Of a DNA stretch of 64,000 nucleotides, positions 8,131 through 17,258 are shown in pieces. Both the position numbers and the translations under genes were made by a program. The notes under the pieces are model-generated. The model was given only the letters and a program-made list of their open reading frames with translations, was not told the DNA's origin and did not search any database. Numbering within the stretch: the stretch's first letter is position 1; each line of letters starts with the position of its first letter. Origin of the DNA: Halobacteria archaeon AArc-dxtr1 (lineage in GTDB: Archaea; Halobacteriota; Halobacteria; Halobacteriales; Natrialbaceae); assembly GCA_025517425.1 (NCBI GenBank), contig JAOPJY010000001.1, positions 248,001 through 312,000 on the forward strand, in the 5' to 3' direction.

Positions 8131-9213
8131 ATGGAACGCGGGTCGCCGGAATCGTTTACGCGGATGGGGACGCTCGGGATCGAAGAGGAGTACTTCGTCG
8201 TCGACGAGCGCGGTCGACCGGTAAGTGGCACCGACGAACTCGTCTATGAGGCCGAGCCACCGGCGATCCTCGAAGAGCGCCTCGATCACGAGCTGTTCAA
8301 GTTCGTCATCGAGAGCCAGACCCCGTTGATCGAGCAGTTCTCCGACGCCCGCGAGACGTTTCTCGACGTGCGCCAGGCGCTGATCGAGCACGCCGAAATG
8401 AACGGCTTCCGGATCGCCGCTGCCGGACTCCACCCGCTTGCTGACTGGCGCGAACTCGAACACGCCGATAAGCCACGCTACCGCTCGCAGCTCGAGCGGA
8501 TCCAGTACCCCCAGCACCGAAACACGACCGCGGGCGTTCACGTCCATGTCGGCGTCGACGACGCTGACAAGGCCGTCTGGATTGCAAACGAGTTGCGCTG
8601 GCACATGCCACTCTTGCTCGCGCTGTCTGCGAACTCGCCGTACTGGTGTGGGTTCGACACCGGACTCCAGTCCGCCCGCGCGAAGATCTTCGAGGCGCTT
8701 CCGAACACCGGGATGCCGACACACTTCGCAGATTACGAGGCGTTCGACCGCTTCGAGCGCCTGATGGTCGAGACCGGCTCCATTCGTGACCGCGGGGAGC
8801 TGTGGTACGACGTGCGCCCGCACACGGAACACGGTACCGTCGAGATCCGGACGCCGGACGGACAGGCCGATCCTGACGTCGTGCTCGCGTTCGTCGAGTA
8901 CGCCCACGCGCTCGTGGAAGCGCTCGCAGACGACTACGAGGACGGCGCGGACGGAACGCGGATTCGCCGAGAGCTGCTCGACGAGAACAAGTGGCGTGCG
9001 ATCCGACACGGACAGAACGCGACGCTTATCGACCGCGATCTCGAGGGGACCGTCGAAATCGGCGAGCTCGTCGACCGGGAATGTGACCGACTCGGGATCG
9101 ACGGCATTCGGGAGGTTTACGACCGCGAGAGCGGCGCGAGCCGGCAGCGCCGGCTTCGCGAGGAAGCCGGCGACGACGCGCTCTGTGAATCGTTGTTCTT
9201 GCAGGCGCGCTGA
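8131..9213 (+). CDS. gshA: Glutamate-cysteine ligase (GCS2 family)
   Basis: 360 residues of the carboxylate-amine ligase GCS2 family. The N-terminus [13 protein letters not shown] is the ATP/Mg-binding strand. [15 protein letters not shown] and [10 protein letters not shown] are the metal- and glutamate-binding motifs, and [14 protein letters not shown] closes the site. Haloarchaea make gamma-glutamylcysteine as their main small thiol, and this family supplies it. Translation probably starts at ATG 8131; an upstream in-frame ATG at 8086 gives an atypical extension. It is monocistronic between flpA and a convergent M24 gene. Confidence 0.88.
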   Translation: MERGSPESFTRMGTLGIEEEYFVVDERGRPVSGTDELVYEAEPPAILEERLDHELFKFVIESQTPLIEQFSDARETFLDVRQALIEHAEMNGFRIAAAGLHPLADWRELEHADKPRYRSQLERIQYPQHRNTTAGVHVHVGVDDADKAVWIANELRWHMPLLLALSANSPYWCGFDTGLQSARAKIFEALPNTGMPTHFADYEAFDRFERLMVETGSIRDRGELWYDVRPHTEHGTVEIRTPDGQADPDVVLAFVEYAHALVEALADDYEDGADGTRIRRELLDENKWRAIRHGQNATLIDRDLEGTVEIGELVDRECDRLGIDGIREVYDRESGASRQRRLREEAGDDALCESLFLQAR

Positions 9214-9264
9214 GCTGCCACGTCGCCTCTCAGTCTCGAAGACGCCGATTCGTCCACGGCACGC

Positions 9265-10461
9265 CTACCCGTCCAGTTCGAGAACCGCCGGCCGCTCGAG
9301 TGTTACTGCATCCACGTCGAGATCAGCCCCCGATTCCGAGCCATCGGTGACCGCCTGCGCTTCGATCGTCGGCCAGGTACCACCCTCGACGGCCGTCAGC
9401 ACCTCGAATCCGTCCTCGGTGACGAGCACCGTATCCTCGCTTTTTGCGCCCTGTACCGTCGGATTCCAGGAGTAGGCCATCGGCGCGTAAACGGGCGCGT
9501 CGAGCGTCGGGGTCGCGATCCACTCCCGTCCGGCGAAGCCCGCGGCGCCGCCCTGGTGGTGGTGTTTCCACTCGCCGTCCCAGCCGACGCCGTCGTAGCC
9601 ACCCTGGATCGCCGCGAAGACGTCGCCCGCGGTTCCGGCGGGTTCGCCTCCGCCGTCGCCGGATCTGTCTTCGACGCCGCCGTCAGTTTCCACGTCAGCA
9701 GTGTGGGGCCTCGCGGCGGCCTGCGTGGCAGCCAGCGCCGTCGTCTCGACGCGGGCGGCAGCTCGGTGGCGCTCCGTGAGCCACTCGGGTGGATCGAACG
9801 CGACCGTCCGGCTACAGCTGGCGTGGAGGCCGTGGCGTTCGACGGTCACCGAAATGAGCGCGTAATCGCCGAGTTCCACCGACTTCGGCGTGTAGTGGCG
9901 GTGACGACTCACCCGGTCGCTGCCGCCGACTAAAATCACGGGTGCCTCGATCCCGCGGGCCGAAAAGGCGACGCGCAGCGCCGAGGCGACTTCGTGCTCG
10001 GTGTCGTCGGGCTTGAGCTGGCGACAGACCGATTCGACGGCTGTCGCGGTCTCTTCGCCGAGTTTCCGGTATCGCTCGCGGTCCCGTTCGGTCAGCGGCT
10101 GGCGCAGCGGCGTCGGATCGACGCGCTCCCAGCCAGGGACCTCGACGTCCGCGGCGGCCGGTCCGTCGACGCGCTCGGCGAGGGTTTCCTCGAGCGTCGA
10201 CGCATACCAGGGGAACGTCTCGACGTCGAACTCCGCAATATCTGGCAGCTCCTCTTCGACGAGCCGATCGACTTCGATCGTATCGGTCAGCAGCGTCACG
10301 GTCTCCCCGTCGTAGCCGACCGCGCCCACGCCGCGGTCGGTGCTCCGGTCGACGACGTTCGAGCCCCCGGTCAGCCACGCGAAGGAGTTCGGGCGGGCGA
10401 ACCACACTGACTCGAGGTCGCGGGCGGCCAGGTACGCGGATAGCCGATCGAGTTTTTCCAT
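9265..10461 (-). CDS. M24 (pita-bread) family protein with degenerate metal ligands
   Basis: 398 residues: an N-terminal creatinase-like domain (MEKLDRLSAYLAARDLESV, FAWLTGGSNVVDRS) and a C-terminal pita-bread fold. Active aminopeptidase P-type enzymes have a D...D pair, H, E and E. Here the strand that normally carries the aspartates reads YALISVTVERHGLHASCSRT, with no Asp in place. The His block (KHHHQGGAAGF) and the last Glu (GAKSEDTVLVTEDG) remain, but the usual EPG glutamate is replaced by NPT. It may be a non-peptidase member. ATG 10461 starts it; the ctaA-like gene is divergent. Confidence 0.82.
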   Translation of the reverse strand: MEKLDRLSAYLAARDLESVWFARPNSFAWLTGGSNVVDRSTDRGVGAVGYDGETVTLLTDTIEVDRLVEEELPDIAEFDVETFPWYASTLEETLAERVDGPAAADVEVPGWERVDPTPLRQPLTERDRERYRKLGEETATAVESVCRQLKPDDTEHEVASALRVAFSARGIEAPVILVGGSDRVSRHRHYTPKSVELGDYALISVTVERHGLHASCSRTVAFDPPEWLTERHRAAARVETTALAATQAAARPHTADVETDGGVEDRSGDGGGEPAGTAGDVFAAIQGGYDGVGWDGEWKHHHQGGAAGFAGREWIATPTLDAPVYAPMAYSWNPTVQGAKSEDTVLVTEDGFEVLTAVEGGTWPTIEAQAVTDGSESGADLDVDAVTLERPAVLELDG

Positions 10462-10608
10462 GCGAGGCGATCGGATGGAGTCGTCTTGAATCTCACGAAG
10501 GGGGCTCGACACGGCCACATCGACGCGTCTCTGCCAACCGATTCCCGATCGGCGGGAGCGACTCGGGCGACATAAGTACGGTCAATCCTAAGCCCGATCT
10601 GAACGCCC

Positions 10609-11490
10609 GTGTCGTCTTCATCAACCACCGCTTCGAGGCTGCGCTCGCTAATCGACCGCTTTGGCTTCCCGCACCTGCTGGCGACGACGCTCGCCTTCGT
10701 CGGCGCAACGATACTCCTCGGCGTGGCGGCGAAGGCGACGGGAGGCGGACTCGGCTGCGAGGCCAACTGGCCCCAGTGTGACGCCGGGCCGTACAATCTG
10801 TTACCGGCGGGGCTCCCGAGTTTTTACGAGTGGATCCACCGTTTCGTCGCGATGTTCGCCGGCTTCGCGATCATTGGAACCGCAATCGCTTCCCTTCGCA
10901 ACGCCGCGATCGACCGCCGCGTCACCGGGCTGATCGCTCTTGGCGCCGTCCTCACGCCGATTCAGGTCTATCTCGGCCGCGAGACGGTCCTCCAGTACCA
11001 GATCGAGATCCTCTCGTTGCACTTCTGGACGGCCGTGCTCATCTTCGTCCTCTTCGTCGTCGCCACGGTCCTCGTCTGGGCGCCCCGACTCGGCACCCGC
11101 CACGTCATCTACGCGCTCGGTATCGGCGCCCTCACGCTGCCGTTACACGCCGCGCTCAGTCCGCTGTTCCTGACGAATATCACGTCCTACGATCCGAGCG
11201 TGCAGGTTGCCCAGTACGCGACCACGCTGTTGTTGCTCTCCAGTGGTATCGTCGCCGCAATGGTCGGCCGCCGACGGATCGCGACGCCGGCGATCCAGGC
11301 GGTCCTGTTCTCGACGCCCGTGCTCGCGTTCACGACGTCCTTTTTCGGTCGTCAGTACACGAGCACCTTTAACTGGGTCTTCGAACCCCTCTACGTGCTC
11401 TCTGCGCTCGCCCTGCTCGCTGCCCTCCTCGGCGCCATCGTCCTGATCAGGCGGGAGACGACCGATCGCTCCGCCGCCTTAGATCGGTAG
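10609..11490 (+). CDS. ctaA: Heme A synthase (COX15/CtaA family)
   Basis: 293 residues, about eight transmembrane helices. The first half has GATILLGVAAKATGGGLGC, the cysteine pair in CEANWPQC, and the heme-ligand motif EWIHRFVAMFAGF; LSLHFWTAVLIF carries the second His of that bundle. The second half lacks an obvious His pair. CtaA oxidises heme O to heme A for the terminal oxidase. Start is GTG 10609. No ctaB or cox genes are beside it in this window. Confidence 0.88.
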   Translation: MSSSSTTASRLRSLIDRFGFPHLLATTLAFVGATILLGVAAKATGGGLGCEANWPQCDAGPYNLLPAGLPSFYEWIHRFVAMFAGFAIIGTAIASLRNAAIDRRVTGLIALGAVLTPIQVYLGRETVLQYQIEILSLHFWTAVLIFVLFVVATVLVWAPRLGTRHVIYALGIGALTLPLHAALSPLFLTNITSYDPSVQVAQYATTLLLLSSGIVAAMVGRRRIATPAIQAVLFSTPVLAFTTSFFGRQYTSTFNWVFEPLYVLSALALLAALLGAIVLIRRETTDRSAALDR

Positions 11491-11517
11491 CTCATCCACG
11501 TGTTTCTCCAACGCAAT

Positions 11518-12009
11518 TCAGCCCGTAGCCGCAACGATCACCGTTCCGACGGCTGTCACCGCCAGTCCCAGACCCAACAGCGCGTAGTTTGCAAGTGGAT
11601 TCTTCGCCGCGACGAGGTCGGCGGTGTAGTGACGGTCCGAAACTGGCCAGAGCGGGCGGATTCCCATCGGCGTGACCGCGTCCGCGAGCAGGTGGGAGCC
11701 GACGCCGATCGCGCCAACGACGAACGCGAATCCGACTCGCTCCGAGCCAACCGCAGCTCCAGTTACGTCACCAATGGCCGCCATTCCGGCCGCGAACGAG
11801 ACGGCGACGAGAAGCACGAACGCGAGGCTGTGGGTCGGGCCCCGGTGGGCGACGAACGGAAGCCGGTGGTCGACGTCGGGGAGCGTCGACACCGAGACGC
11901 AGGCCATGGCACCGAGCAGTGCAGCGGTCTCGAACCCTGCCATCCCAACCGCGACACCGACCGGCGCGTACGCGAGCAAGGCGGCGCCGTAATGTCCCTG
12001 CTGATACAT
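11518..12009 (-). CDS. DUF457/YdjM-type membrane-bound metal-dependent hydrolase-like protein
   Basis: 163 residues starting MYQQGHYGAALLAYAP, with four hydrophobic helices and the family pattern of polar residues: STLPDVDH, HRGPTHSLAF and GSHLLADAVTP, which together form a putative metal site. The tail PVSDRHYTADLVAAKNPLAN is typical of haloarchaeal members. The function is unproven. A clear paralogue with the same motifs is at 51067. ATG 12009 chosen; the longer frame to 12177 has an unlikely N-terminus. Confidence 0.85.
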   Translation of the reverse strand: MYQQGHYGAALLAYAPVGVAVGMAGFETAALLGAMACVSVSTLPDVDHRLPFVAHRGPTHSLAFVLLVAVSFAAGMAAIGDVTGAAVGSERVGFAFVVGAIGVGSHLLADAVTPMGIRPLWPVSDRHYTADLVAAKNPLANYALLGLGLAVTAVGTVIVAATG

Positions 12010-12335
12010 TGGTCGACGTTCGTCCCCGACCGATAAATTCGGTCCGATCTCATCTCCTATAATAACTGACTTCGGTATCGAAGCCACCTGCTTTTGCTGG
12101 TCTAACCACTGTGTTACACTGAAGCAATGGTTCGAGACCACCGAGGATCGACGTCGGCGCGACCCGCCGGCTCGCACGCGTCAGTCGGTTCACACACGCC
12201 GGCCAGTTCGGGCAGACCAGTCGACTCGTGCGTGCACGTCCGGCTGTGGCGTCTGGCCGGTTCGTATGCGTCGTCCGGCTGTAACCGGTCGCGCTCCGGA
12301 ACCGCTGCGCGCTTTGCCGGCGCTCCGTGGGTGTG
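12010..12335. other. Intergenic region with no recognised gene
   Basis: 326 bp between divergent genes (DUF457 on minus, HTH on plus). A 69-codon plus-strand frame at 12127 has arginine/serine-rich content unlike local proteins. The right half holds degenerate short repeats of a GCCGGTTCG-like motif. It probably carries both promoters; no clear TATA box stands out before 12336. Confidence 0.4.
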
Positions 12336-13001
12336 ATGAGCGTCATCGCCACCGTCTGGGTGCCCGACGAGACCTTCTCGCTCGGGTCGTCGCTTACCGA
12401 GACTGGTGCGTCCCTCGCCGTCGAACCGACCGTTTCGACCGGCGGATCAGCGGTTCCCTACCTCTGGGCCCAGACCGCCGACCCGGACCGCCTCGTCGCG
12501 GATCTCGAAGCCGATGCGACCGTCGCGAGCGCGACGGTCGTCGATCGGGGTGACGGCTACGTTCTCGTCAAATTCGCGTGGGCCGAGCCGGTAAACGGCT
12601 TTCTCGGCGCGATTCGACGCAGTGACGCGCTCGTGATGAACGCAGTCCGAGGCGGAGACGGCTGGCAATTTCAGCTCCGCTTTCCGAGCTACGATGCGAT
12701 CTCCGCCTTCTACGCAGAGTGTCGTGAACACGAGCTCTCGATCGACGTCAGACAGCTTTCCGAAACCGTCGCCCCCGGTGAGGGAGAGCGGTTCGGACTT
12801 ACCGAGCCCCAGCGCGAACTCGTCGTCGCCGCCTACGAGGCCGGCTACTTCGACGTTCCGCGGCAGACGACGCTCGTTGAACTGGGCGAGCAGTCGGGCA
12901 TCTCAGACGTCGCTGCCTCCCAGCGCCTTCGGCGCGGACTGCAGTCACTCGTCGGCTCGACAGTTGCGCTCGGAGCCGCCGACGCAGACGAAGAATCGTA
13001 G
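12336..13001 (+). CDS. Bat-type helix-turn-helix (HTH_10) regulator
   Basis: 221 residues. The C-terminal 60 residues are an HTH_10 domain: LTEPQRELVVAAYEAGYFDVPRQTTLVELGEQ, a turn, then a recognition helix with SQRLRRGLQSLV. This domain defines the bacterio-opsin-activator family of haloarchaeal regulators. The N-terminal ~150 residues form the usual partner domain (VIATVWVPDETFSLGSSL, VVDRGDGYVLVKFAWAEP) thought to sense a ligand. ATG 12336 is preferred to GTG codons at 12327-12333. The target genes are unknown. Confidence 0.88.
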   Translation: MSVIATVWVPDETFSLGSSLTETGASLAVEPTVSTGGSAVPYLWAQTADPDRLVADLEADATVASATVVDRGDGYVLVKFAWAEPVNGFLGAIRRSDALVMNAVRGGDGWQFQLRFPSYDAISAFYAECREHELSIDVRQLSETVAPGEGERFGLTEPQRELVVAAYEAGYFDVPRQTTLVELGEQSGISDVAASQRLRRGLQSLVGSTVALGAADADEES

Positions 13002-13114
13002 CTCACGGGCAATCAACTGGCTAGCTCTGGTGAGGTGACCGACGCCAAACCGTGGGTTTTCACGCAGTGAACTGAGCAACAGGACTCAGGTCCGTCTGGA
13101 GTGAGCTATCGGCA

Positions 13115-13699
13115 ATGACACTCGATCCCACGAGGCGACAGTTCGTTTGCGTCTCGAGTGGAGTCCTTGCCGCGGGTCTCGCAGGCTGTCTCACGGAGGC
13201 CCAAACCACCCACTCGACTACCCAACGGAACGAGTCTGACGCGATAGGCGGATCAGTTGATTCGGGACAAACCGAATCGGGACCGATCGACGACAGATCG
13301 GCTGCAACTATCGTCGACGACCGCGACGAGAACGTTCGTTCGGATGGTGACGTCGTGGTCACCGCCGACGGTGGGCTCGACGGAAACCTTCGTGCCGACG
13401 GCTCAGTGGTCCTCGAGAGCGGCGCTGCAGTCGATGGGAACGTCACCGCTGCTGACCACGCACTGCTCGACGGTGGTACCGAAATCGACGGCAATCTCGA
13501 GGTCGGAGGCGACGTGTTACTCAACAGAGATGCAGCCGTCGACGGGGCGAGCGTCGATGGAAATCTCTCTGCGGGCGATACCGTTCGTCTCGGGACAAAC
13601 ACCGAGATCGACGGAAACGTCTCCGCTACCAGCGTACAACGCGCCTCGAGTGCCACTGTTGCCGGAAACGTGACTGGAGACACGACGAGAATTGAGTGA
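13115..13699 (+). CDS. Tat-exported lipoprotein with bactofilin-like beta-helix repeats
   Basis: 194 residues. Residues 1-26 give a Tat-type signal (TRRQF, then a hydrophobic core) ending in lipobox LAGC, so the mature Cys26 is probably lipidated. After an acidic Ser/Thr-rich linker, residues ~75-190 are tandem short repeats built on a DGNL/DGNV turn (for example GLDGNLRADGSVVLESGAAV), each one rung of a right-handed beta-helix. The spacing recalls polymer-forming bactofilins, but on the outer face of the membrane rather than in the cytosol. No enzymatic motif. It is flanked by an HTH regulator and a UDG-like gene. Confidence 0.8.
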   Translation: MTLDPTRRQFVCVSSGVLAAGLAGCLTEAQTTHSTTQRNESDAIGGSVDSGQTESGPIDDRSAATIVDDRDENVRSDGDVVVTADGGLDGNLRADGSVVLESGAAVDGNVTAADHALLDGGTEIDGNLEVGGDVLLNRDAAVDGASVDGNLSAGDTVRLGTNTEIDGNVSATSVQRASSATVAGNVTGDTTRIE

Positions 13700-13776
13700 G
13701 AGAGCAATCGAGCGCCGTTCGTTGGTGTTGTAACGCTCTCGCATCGCCGCGTCGACTATGCCGAACCGCGCGAATT

Positions 13777-14436
13777 ATGAGCACCCATCGTCTCCAATCA
13801 GCTGTGAAGAACGTCACCGAGCGGACAAGCAATCCTTTCGGCATGCGCCCACCATACGAACGGCAAGGTGAGGGCGCCCGTCCGGCCGCATTCGGCTACG
13901 GCGACGCCAACGCTGACTTCCACCTGATCGGCGACCACCCCGGCGTCCACGGCGGCGAGATGACGGGCGTTCCGTTTACCGAAACCGAATCGGGCCGGGC
14001 CGTCCAGGCCGTCGCCCGCGAGCTCGGCTTCGTTCGCGGCGCTGCCGACGAACCCGAGCTGGAGAACCTCTTTGCGAGCTACATCCATATGTGCACACTC
14101 GCGGACGGTCGGAGCCCGACCGCCGAGGAGTACGCCGATCTCGAGCCGTACTTCGACGCGGAGCTGCGGGCAATCAACGCACACATTCTGATCCCGGTCG
14201 GCCAGCGCGCGACCGATCACGTCCTCCGCGAGTATACGACCCGGCGCGGACGGCTCGACCTCGATATGGCCACACTCCACGGCCGCGAGATCCGCGGGCG
14301 CGGATTCCTGGTCGTCCCGATGCGCGATCCTGCGGAGTGGGAGCCAGGCGACGAGGACCGGATCGTTCCGGCGCTTGCAGCCGTCAAGGCACGAGACTAC
14401 CGCCAGACGAAGGGAATTCCGACGCTGGTCGGCTGA
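13777..14436 (+). CDS. Uracil-DNA glycosylase family protein (haloarchaeal)
   Basis: 219 residues. The pattern FGYGDANADFHLIGDHPGVHGG resembles motif 1 of UDG-like folds, followed by VPFTET, a helix and ILIPVGQRATDHVL, the equivalent of the central strand with the G-x-x-A motif. The classical Fe-S cysteines of family 4 UDGs are absent. The catalytic residue cannot be assigned with certainty, so it may be a glycosylase or a non-catalytic homologue. ATG 13777 starts it. The convergent Y-family polymerase gene begins its stop codon one base after this gene ends. Confidence 0.72.
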   Translation: MSTHRLQSAVKNVTERTSNPFGMRPPYERQGEGARPAAFGYGDANADFHLIGDHPGVHGGEMTGVPFTETESGRAVQAVARELGFVRGAADEPELENLFASYIHMCTLADGRSPTAEEYADLEPYFDAELRAINAHILIPVGQRATDHVLREYTTRRGRLDLDMATLHGREIRGRGFLVVPMRDPAEWEPGDEDRIVPALAAVKARDYRQTKGIPTLVG

Positions 14437-15795
14437 TCACGACTCGAAGTCAGCGAGCGACGTCTGACCGCAGCCGTTCAGTTTTCGGTTATCTTCTGCC
14501 GGCTCACGATCATCCTCGGTCGGCTCGGCGTCGTCTCCCGCCGCGTTCCGGACGTCTCCATCTCCACCCGCACCGACGTCTCGACTCGACTCGGCCGACG
14601 AACTCCCGGTTCCGTGCTCCCATCCGTCGAGGCGGGCCTGGTCGTCGCCGGTGAACTCGAGGTTGGCAACCCGAACGCCGAGCTTGCGAACCGGTTCGGT
14701 TTCGAACTCGGCGAAGAGATCCCGGGCGATCTGTGCGACCAGCTCGGGTTCGTCGACAGGCCCAGGGAGCGAGCGCTCGCGAGTGTTGACCTCGAACGGC
14801 GGCGTGACGGCCTTGATTCCGACCGTCCGATAGAGCGCCCCCTCTCGGTGTGCGCGATCGGCCACCGCCGCCGCCAGCGTCTCGAGACGCTCGTACTTCG
14901 GTTCCGACTCCGCGACGGGCTCGGCGAACGCTGACTCCCGCGAGAAGCTCTTTGGCTCGCCGCGGGGCTCGACGCGCCGATCATCCTCCCCGCGAGCGCG
15001 CTCGTACAGCGTCCGGCCGCGCTCGCCGAACCGCTCGAAGAGCGGTCCCGGATCGGCTGTGGCGACGTCACCTGCGGTTTCGAGCTCCATCGATCGAAGC
15101 TCGCGAGCCGTGACGGGGCCGACGCCGTGAAGCAGATCGACGGAGAGCGGCGCGAGGAACTCCCGGATTTCGTCGGGCTGGACGACGGTCAGCCCATCGG
15201 GCTTCTCGAAATCGCTCGCGATCTTGGCTGCGCTCATCGTCGGCGCGACGCCCACGCTGACTGTCACGCCGACCTCGCGGGCGATCCGCTCTTTGATGTG
15301 TCTGGCCAGACCCTCGGCGACCGTCCAGGCGGTGCGGTCGGTAACGTCGAGGTACGCCTCGTCGATGCTCACCTCCCGGACGACGTCGGCGCAGTCGTGG
15401 AGGATCTCCCGGACGTCGGCGGCGACCGACTCGTAGTACTCCATATCGACGGGCCGGTAGTGACCGGTTTCCTCTCGGCTGAGTTCGGGATCGTAGTCCG
15501 CTGCATCCGGCGTCAGTGCGGCGCGACGAGGCAACCGCTCGAGTGCGGTCGAGATCGCTTGGGCGCTCTCGACGCCGAACTCGCGGGCTTCGTAGCTCGC
15601 CGTGGCGACGGCGCCGACGGTCTCTCCGGGCTCGTAGCCCATCCCGACGACGAGGGGTTCGCCCGCGAGGTCGGGCTCGCGAAGGCGCTCGCAGGCGGCG
15701 TAAAAACAGTCGGCGTCGACGTGGCAGACGATCCGATCTTCGGCCTCCGCGTCCTGCTCGACGCCGGGCAGCCGCGGCCGTGACCCGTCGCTCAT
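14437..15795 (-). CDS. dinB: DNA polymerase IV (Y family, translesion)
   Basis: 452 residues. Palm carboxylates are in HVDADCFYAACE and EVSIDEAYLDVT; the fingers carry SYEAREFGV; the thumb HhH is in LHGVGPVTARELRSM; the little finger ends near KLGVRVANLEF. An acidic linker follows and the last residues, GCGQTSLADFES, look like a PCNA-interacting (PIP) box. It replicates across damaged bases, here in a neighbourhood with UDG-like, MutY and RadB genes elsewhere in the window. ATG 15795 chosen; the longer frame to 15864 has an unlikely extension. Confidence 0.94.
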   Translation of the reverse strand: MSDGSRPRLPGVEQDAEAEDRIVCHVDADCFYAACERLREPDLAGEPLVVGMGYEPGETVGAVATASYEAREFGVESAQAISTALERLPRRAALTPDAADYDPELSREETGHYRPVDMEYYESVAADVREILHDCADVVREVSIDEAYLDVTDRTAWTVAEGLARHIKERIAREVGVTVSVGVAPTMSAAKIASDFEKPDGLTVVQPDEIREFLAPLSVDLLHGVGPVTARELRSMELETAGDVATADPGPLFERFGERGRTLYERARGEDDRRVEPRGEPKSFSRESAFAEPVAESEPKYERLETLAAAVADRAHREGALYRTVGIKAVTPPFEVNTRERSLPGPVDEPELVAQIARDLFAEFETEPVRKLGVRVANLEFTGDDQARLDGWEHGTGSSSAESSRDVGAGGDGDVRNAAGDDAEPTEDDREPAEDNRKLNGCGQTSLADFES

Positions 15796-15926
15796 CGCTT
15801 GCTCAGGTGGTTTGTCCGCTCGGACGTCAACGTTGCGCTCGCAGTCCCAGCGCAGGTTGCACATGTGTGAGACACACCGAACGCGGATCCGTCACGCTCA
15901 TCTGACACGACGATCATTGTCGGCAC

Positions 15927-17150
15927 GTGCCTATCCCGCTTCAGGATCGAACGGCCGACCTCTCGCTCTCCCCCGAGACGGAACGAGACGTCGCGCGGTA
16001 CCTCGATCAGGGTGGGATGCTCGGCGTCCTCGCGTACACGTTCGTGGCGCTCAGCTCCGCCTCGGACGGCGACGTCCAGGATCCAGCGGGTGTCGATCAC
16101 GTCCTCGATTCGGGCGACCGAGAACTCGCCGCGAACGTCGCGACCCAGCTGACCCTCCTGTTCGTCGCCAGCAGCCTCCACGACGACGCGATCGACGAGC
16201 ACGACAGCGCGAAGCGCTTTCGCAACGAGCGCGTCACCGTGGGGGATCTGTTGCTCGCAGACGTCCTGGAACTTGCCGGGGAGCTCCCCGCCGACGCGGA
16301 CGTCGGTGCGACGGCGGCGAGCGTTCGCGAGATCGCCCGCGGCCAGCTCGCCGAAGAGGCCGTCGATCCCACAGTGGCCTCACGCGAACTCGCCATCGAG
16401 CGCGTCGAGCAACGCGGTTCCGTCTGGGGGTCGCTGGTCGCGAGCCTCGTCGATGCCGGCGGCGATCACCCGGTCGCCCAACTCGACCGAATCGAGTCGA
16501 TTACCGCCGACTTGCTGTTCGTGTATACGATCTTCGACGACGTGGCTGACCTCTCCGAAGATGTGCGAAACGGCGTCTCGAGCGTGCCGCTGCTGTTGCT
16601 CGCAGATAGCGAGGCGGACCGAGCAGTCGAGCTGGAGCGCCCGCCCGGATCGGATGGGGATTCCCACGCGGCCGCTGTCACGCGCACGGTTCTGGACTCC
16701 GACGTTCCCGAACAACTCCGCGAACTGGTTGCGAGTCGCGAGGCGGCGATCGAGACCACTGCCGAGGCGTTCTACGAGGCTGGCGAGTACACGCCGCGGG
16801 CAGTCGCGCCGGCGGTCGACGAGGCTCTCGAGTGGTACTGCGAGTCCGCCTGTACGACGCCACCTTCGGCGACGGTCTCTCCGGCGGTTCGCGACGACGT
16901 TCGCGCGCAGCTGTCGGCAGATCCGGAGACGCGGTGTGCGTTCGTCGAGTCGATGCTCCGGGAGTCGCCGCTTCCGACAGCGATCTTCCCCGACGCGGCG
17001 ACGATCGTCGACTCGCTTCCGCCGGAGCCCCTCGGCGATCTGACGGTACGACTCGTCCACGTCGACGCGCTGGCCCGGGAGACGATGCCGACGGATCTCG
17101 ACGCGGCGCTGGAATCGCTGCGCCGGCGGGTGGAATCCGACAACAGCTGA
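15927..17150 (+). CDS. Class 1 isoprenoid synthase-like protein
   Basis: 407 residues from GTG 15927. A first Asp-rich motif HDDAIDEHD (DDxxD) sits near residue 90 and a second, FDDVADLSED (DDxxD), near residue 205, in the order and rough spacing of trans-prenyltransferases. ERVTVGDLLLADVLELAG and NGVSSVPLLLL match the segments after each motif. The FARM-associated RRG is missing. Beyond residue ~260 a second, acidic helical region (another 145 residues) is not typical of GGPP synthase. The metal-binding machinery looks intact; substrate unknown. No carotenoid or phytoene gene is adjacent. Confidence 0.72.
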   Translation: MPIPLQDRTADLSLSPETERDVARYLDQGGMLGVLAYTFVALSSASDGDVQDPAGVDHVLDSGDRELAANVATQLTLLFVASSLHDDAIDEHDSAKRFRNERVTVGDLLLADVLELAGELPADADVGATAASVREIARGQLAEEAVDPTVASRELAIERVEQRGSVWGSLVASLVDAGGDHPVAQLDRIESITADLLFVYTIFDDVADLSEDVRNGVSSVPLLLLADSEADRAVELERPPGSDGDSHAAAVTRTVLDSDVPEQLRELVASREAAIETTAEAFYEAGEYTPRAVAPAVDEALEWYCESACTTPPSATVSPAVRDDVRAQLSADPETRCAFVESMLRESPLPTAIFPDAATIVDSLPPEPLGDLTVRLVHVDALARETMPTDLDAALESLRRRVESDNS

Positions 17151-17219
17151 TCACCGATTCGCTGGAGCGACCGCCGAATCTCCACGGTATACCCCTACTG
17201 GCTTGCGAGCGCCGCCCGG

Positions 17220-17247
17220 GTACCTAGCTTCATTATTCGGTAGGTAC
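17220..17247. promoter_or_regulatory. Inverted repeat upstream of the creatininase-family gene (outer)
   Basis: GTACCTA and TAGGTAC are perfect 7-bp arms separated by 14 bp that contain the A+T-rich TTCATTATT. The position, 42-69 bp before the ATG at 17289, brackets the likely promoter element and suggests an operator. Confidence 0.45.
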
Positions 17248-17258
17248 AATCTCCGCGA

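Noticed and set aside
12127-12336. 69-codon plus-strand frame before the Bat-type regulator
   Set aside because: Composition (Ser/Arg/Ala, few acids) does not match local genes and there is no upstream promoter or recognisable motif.
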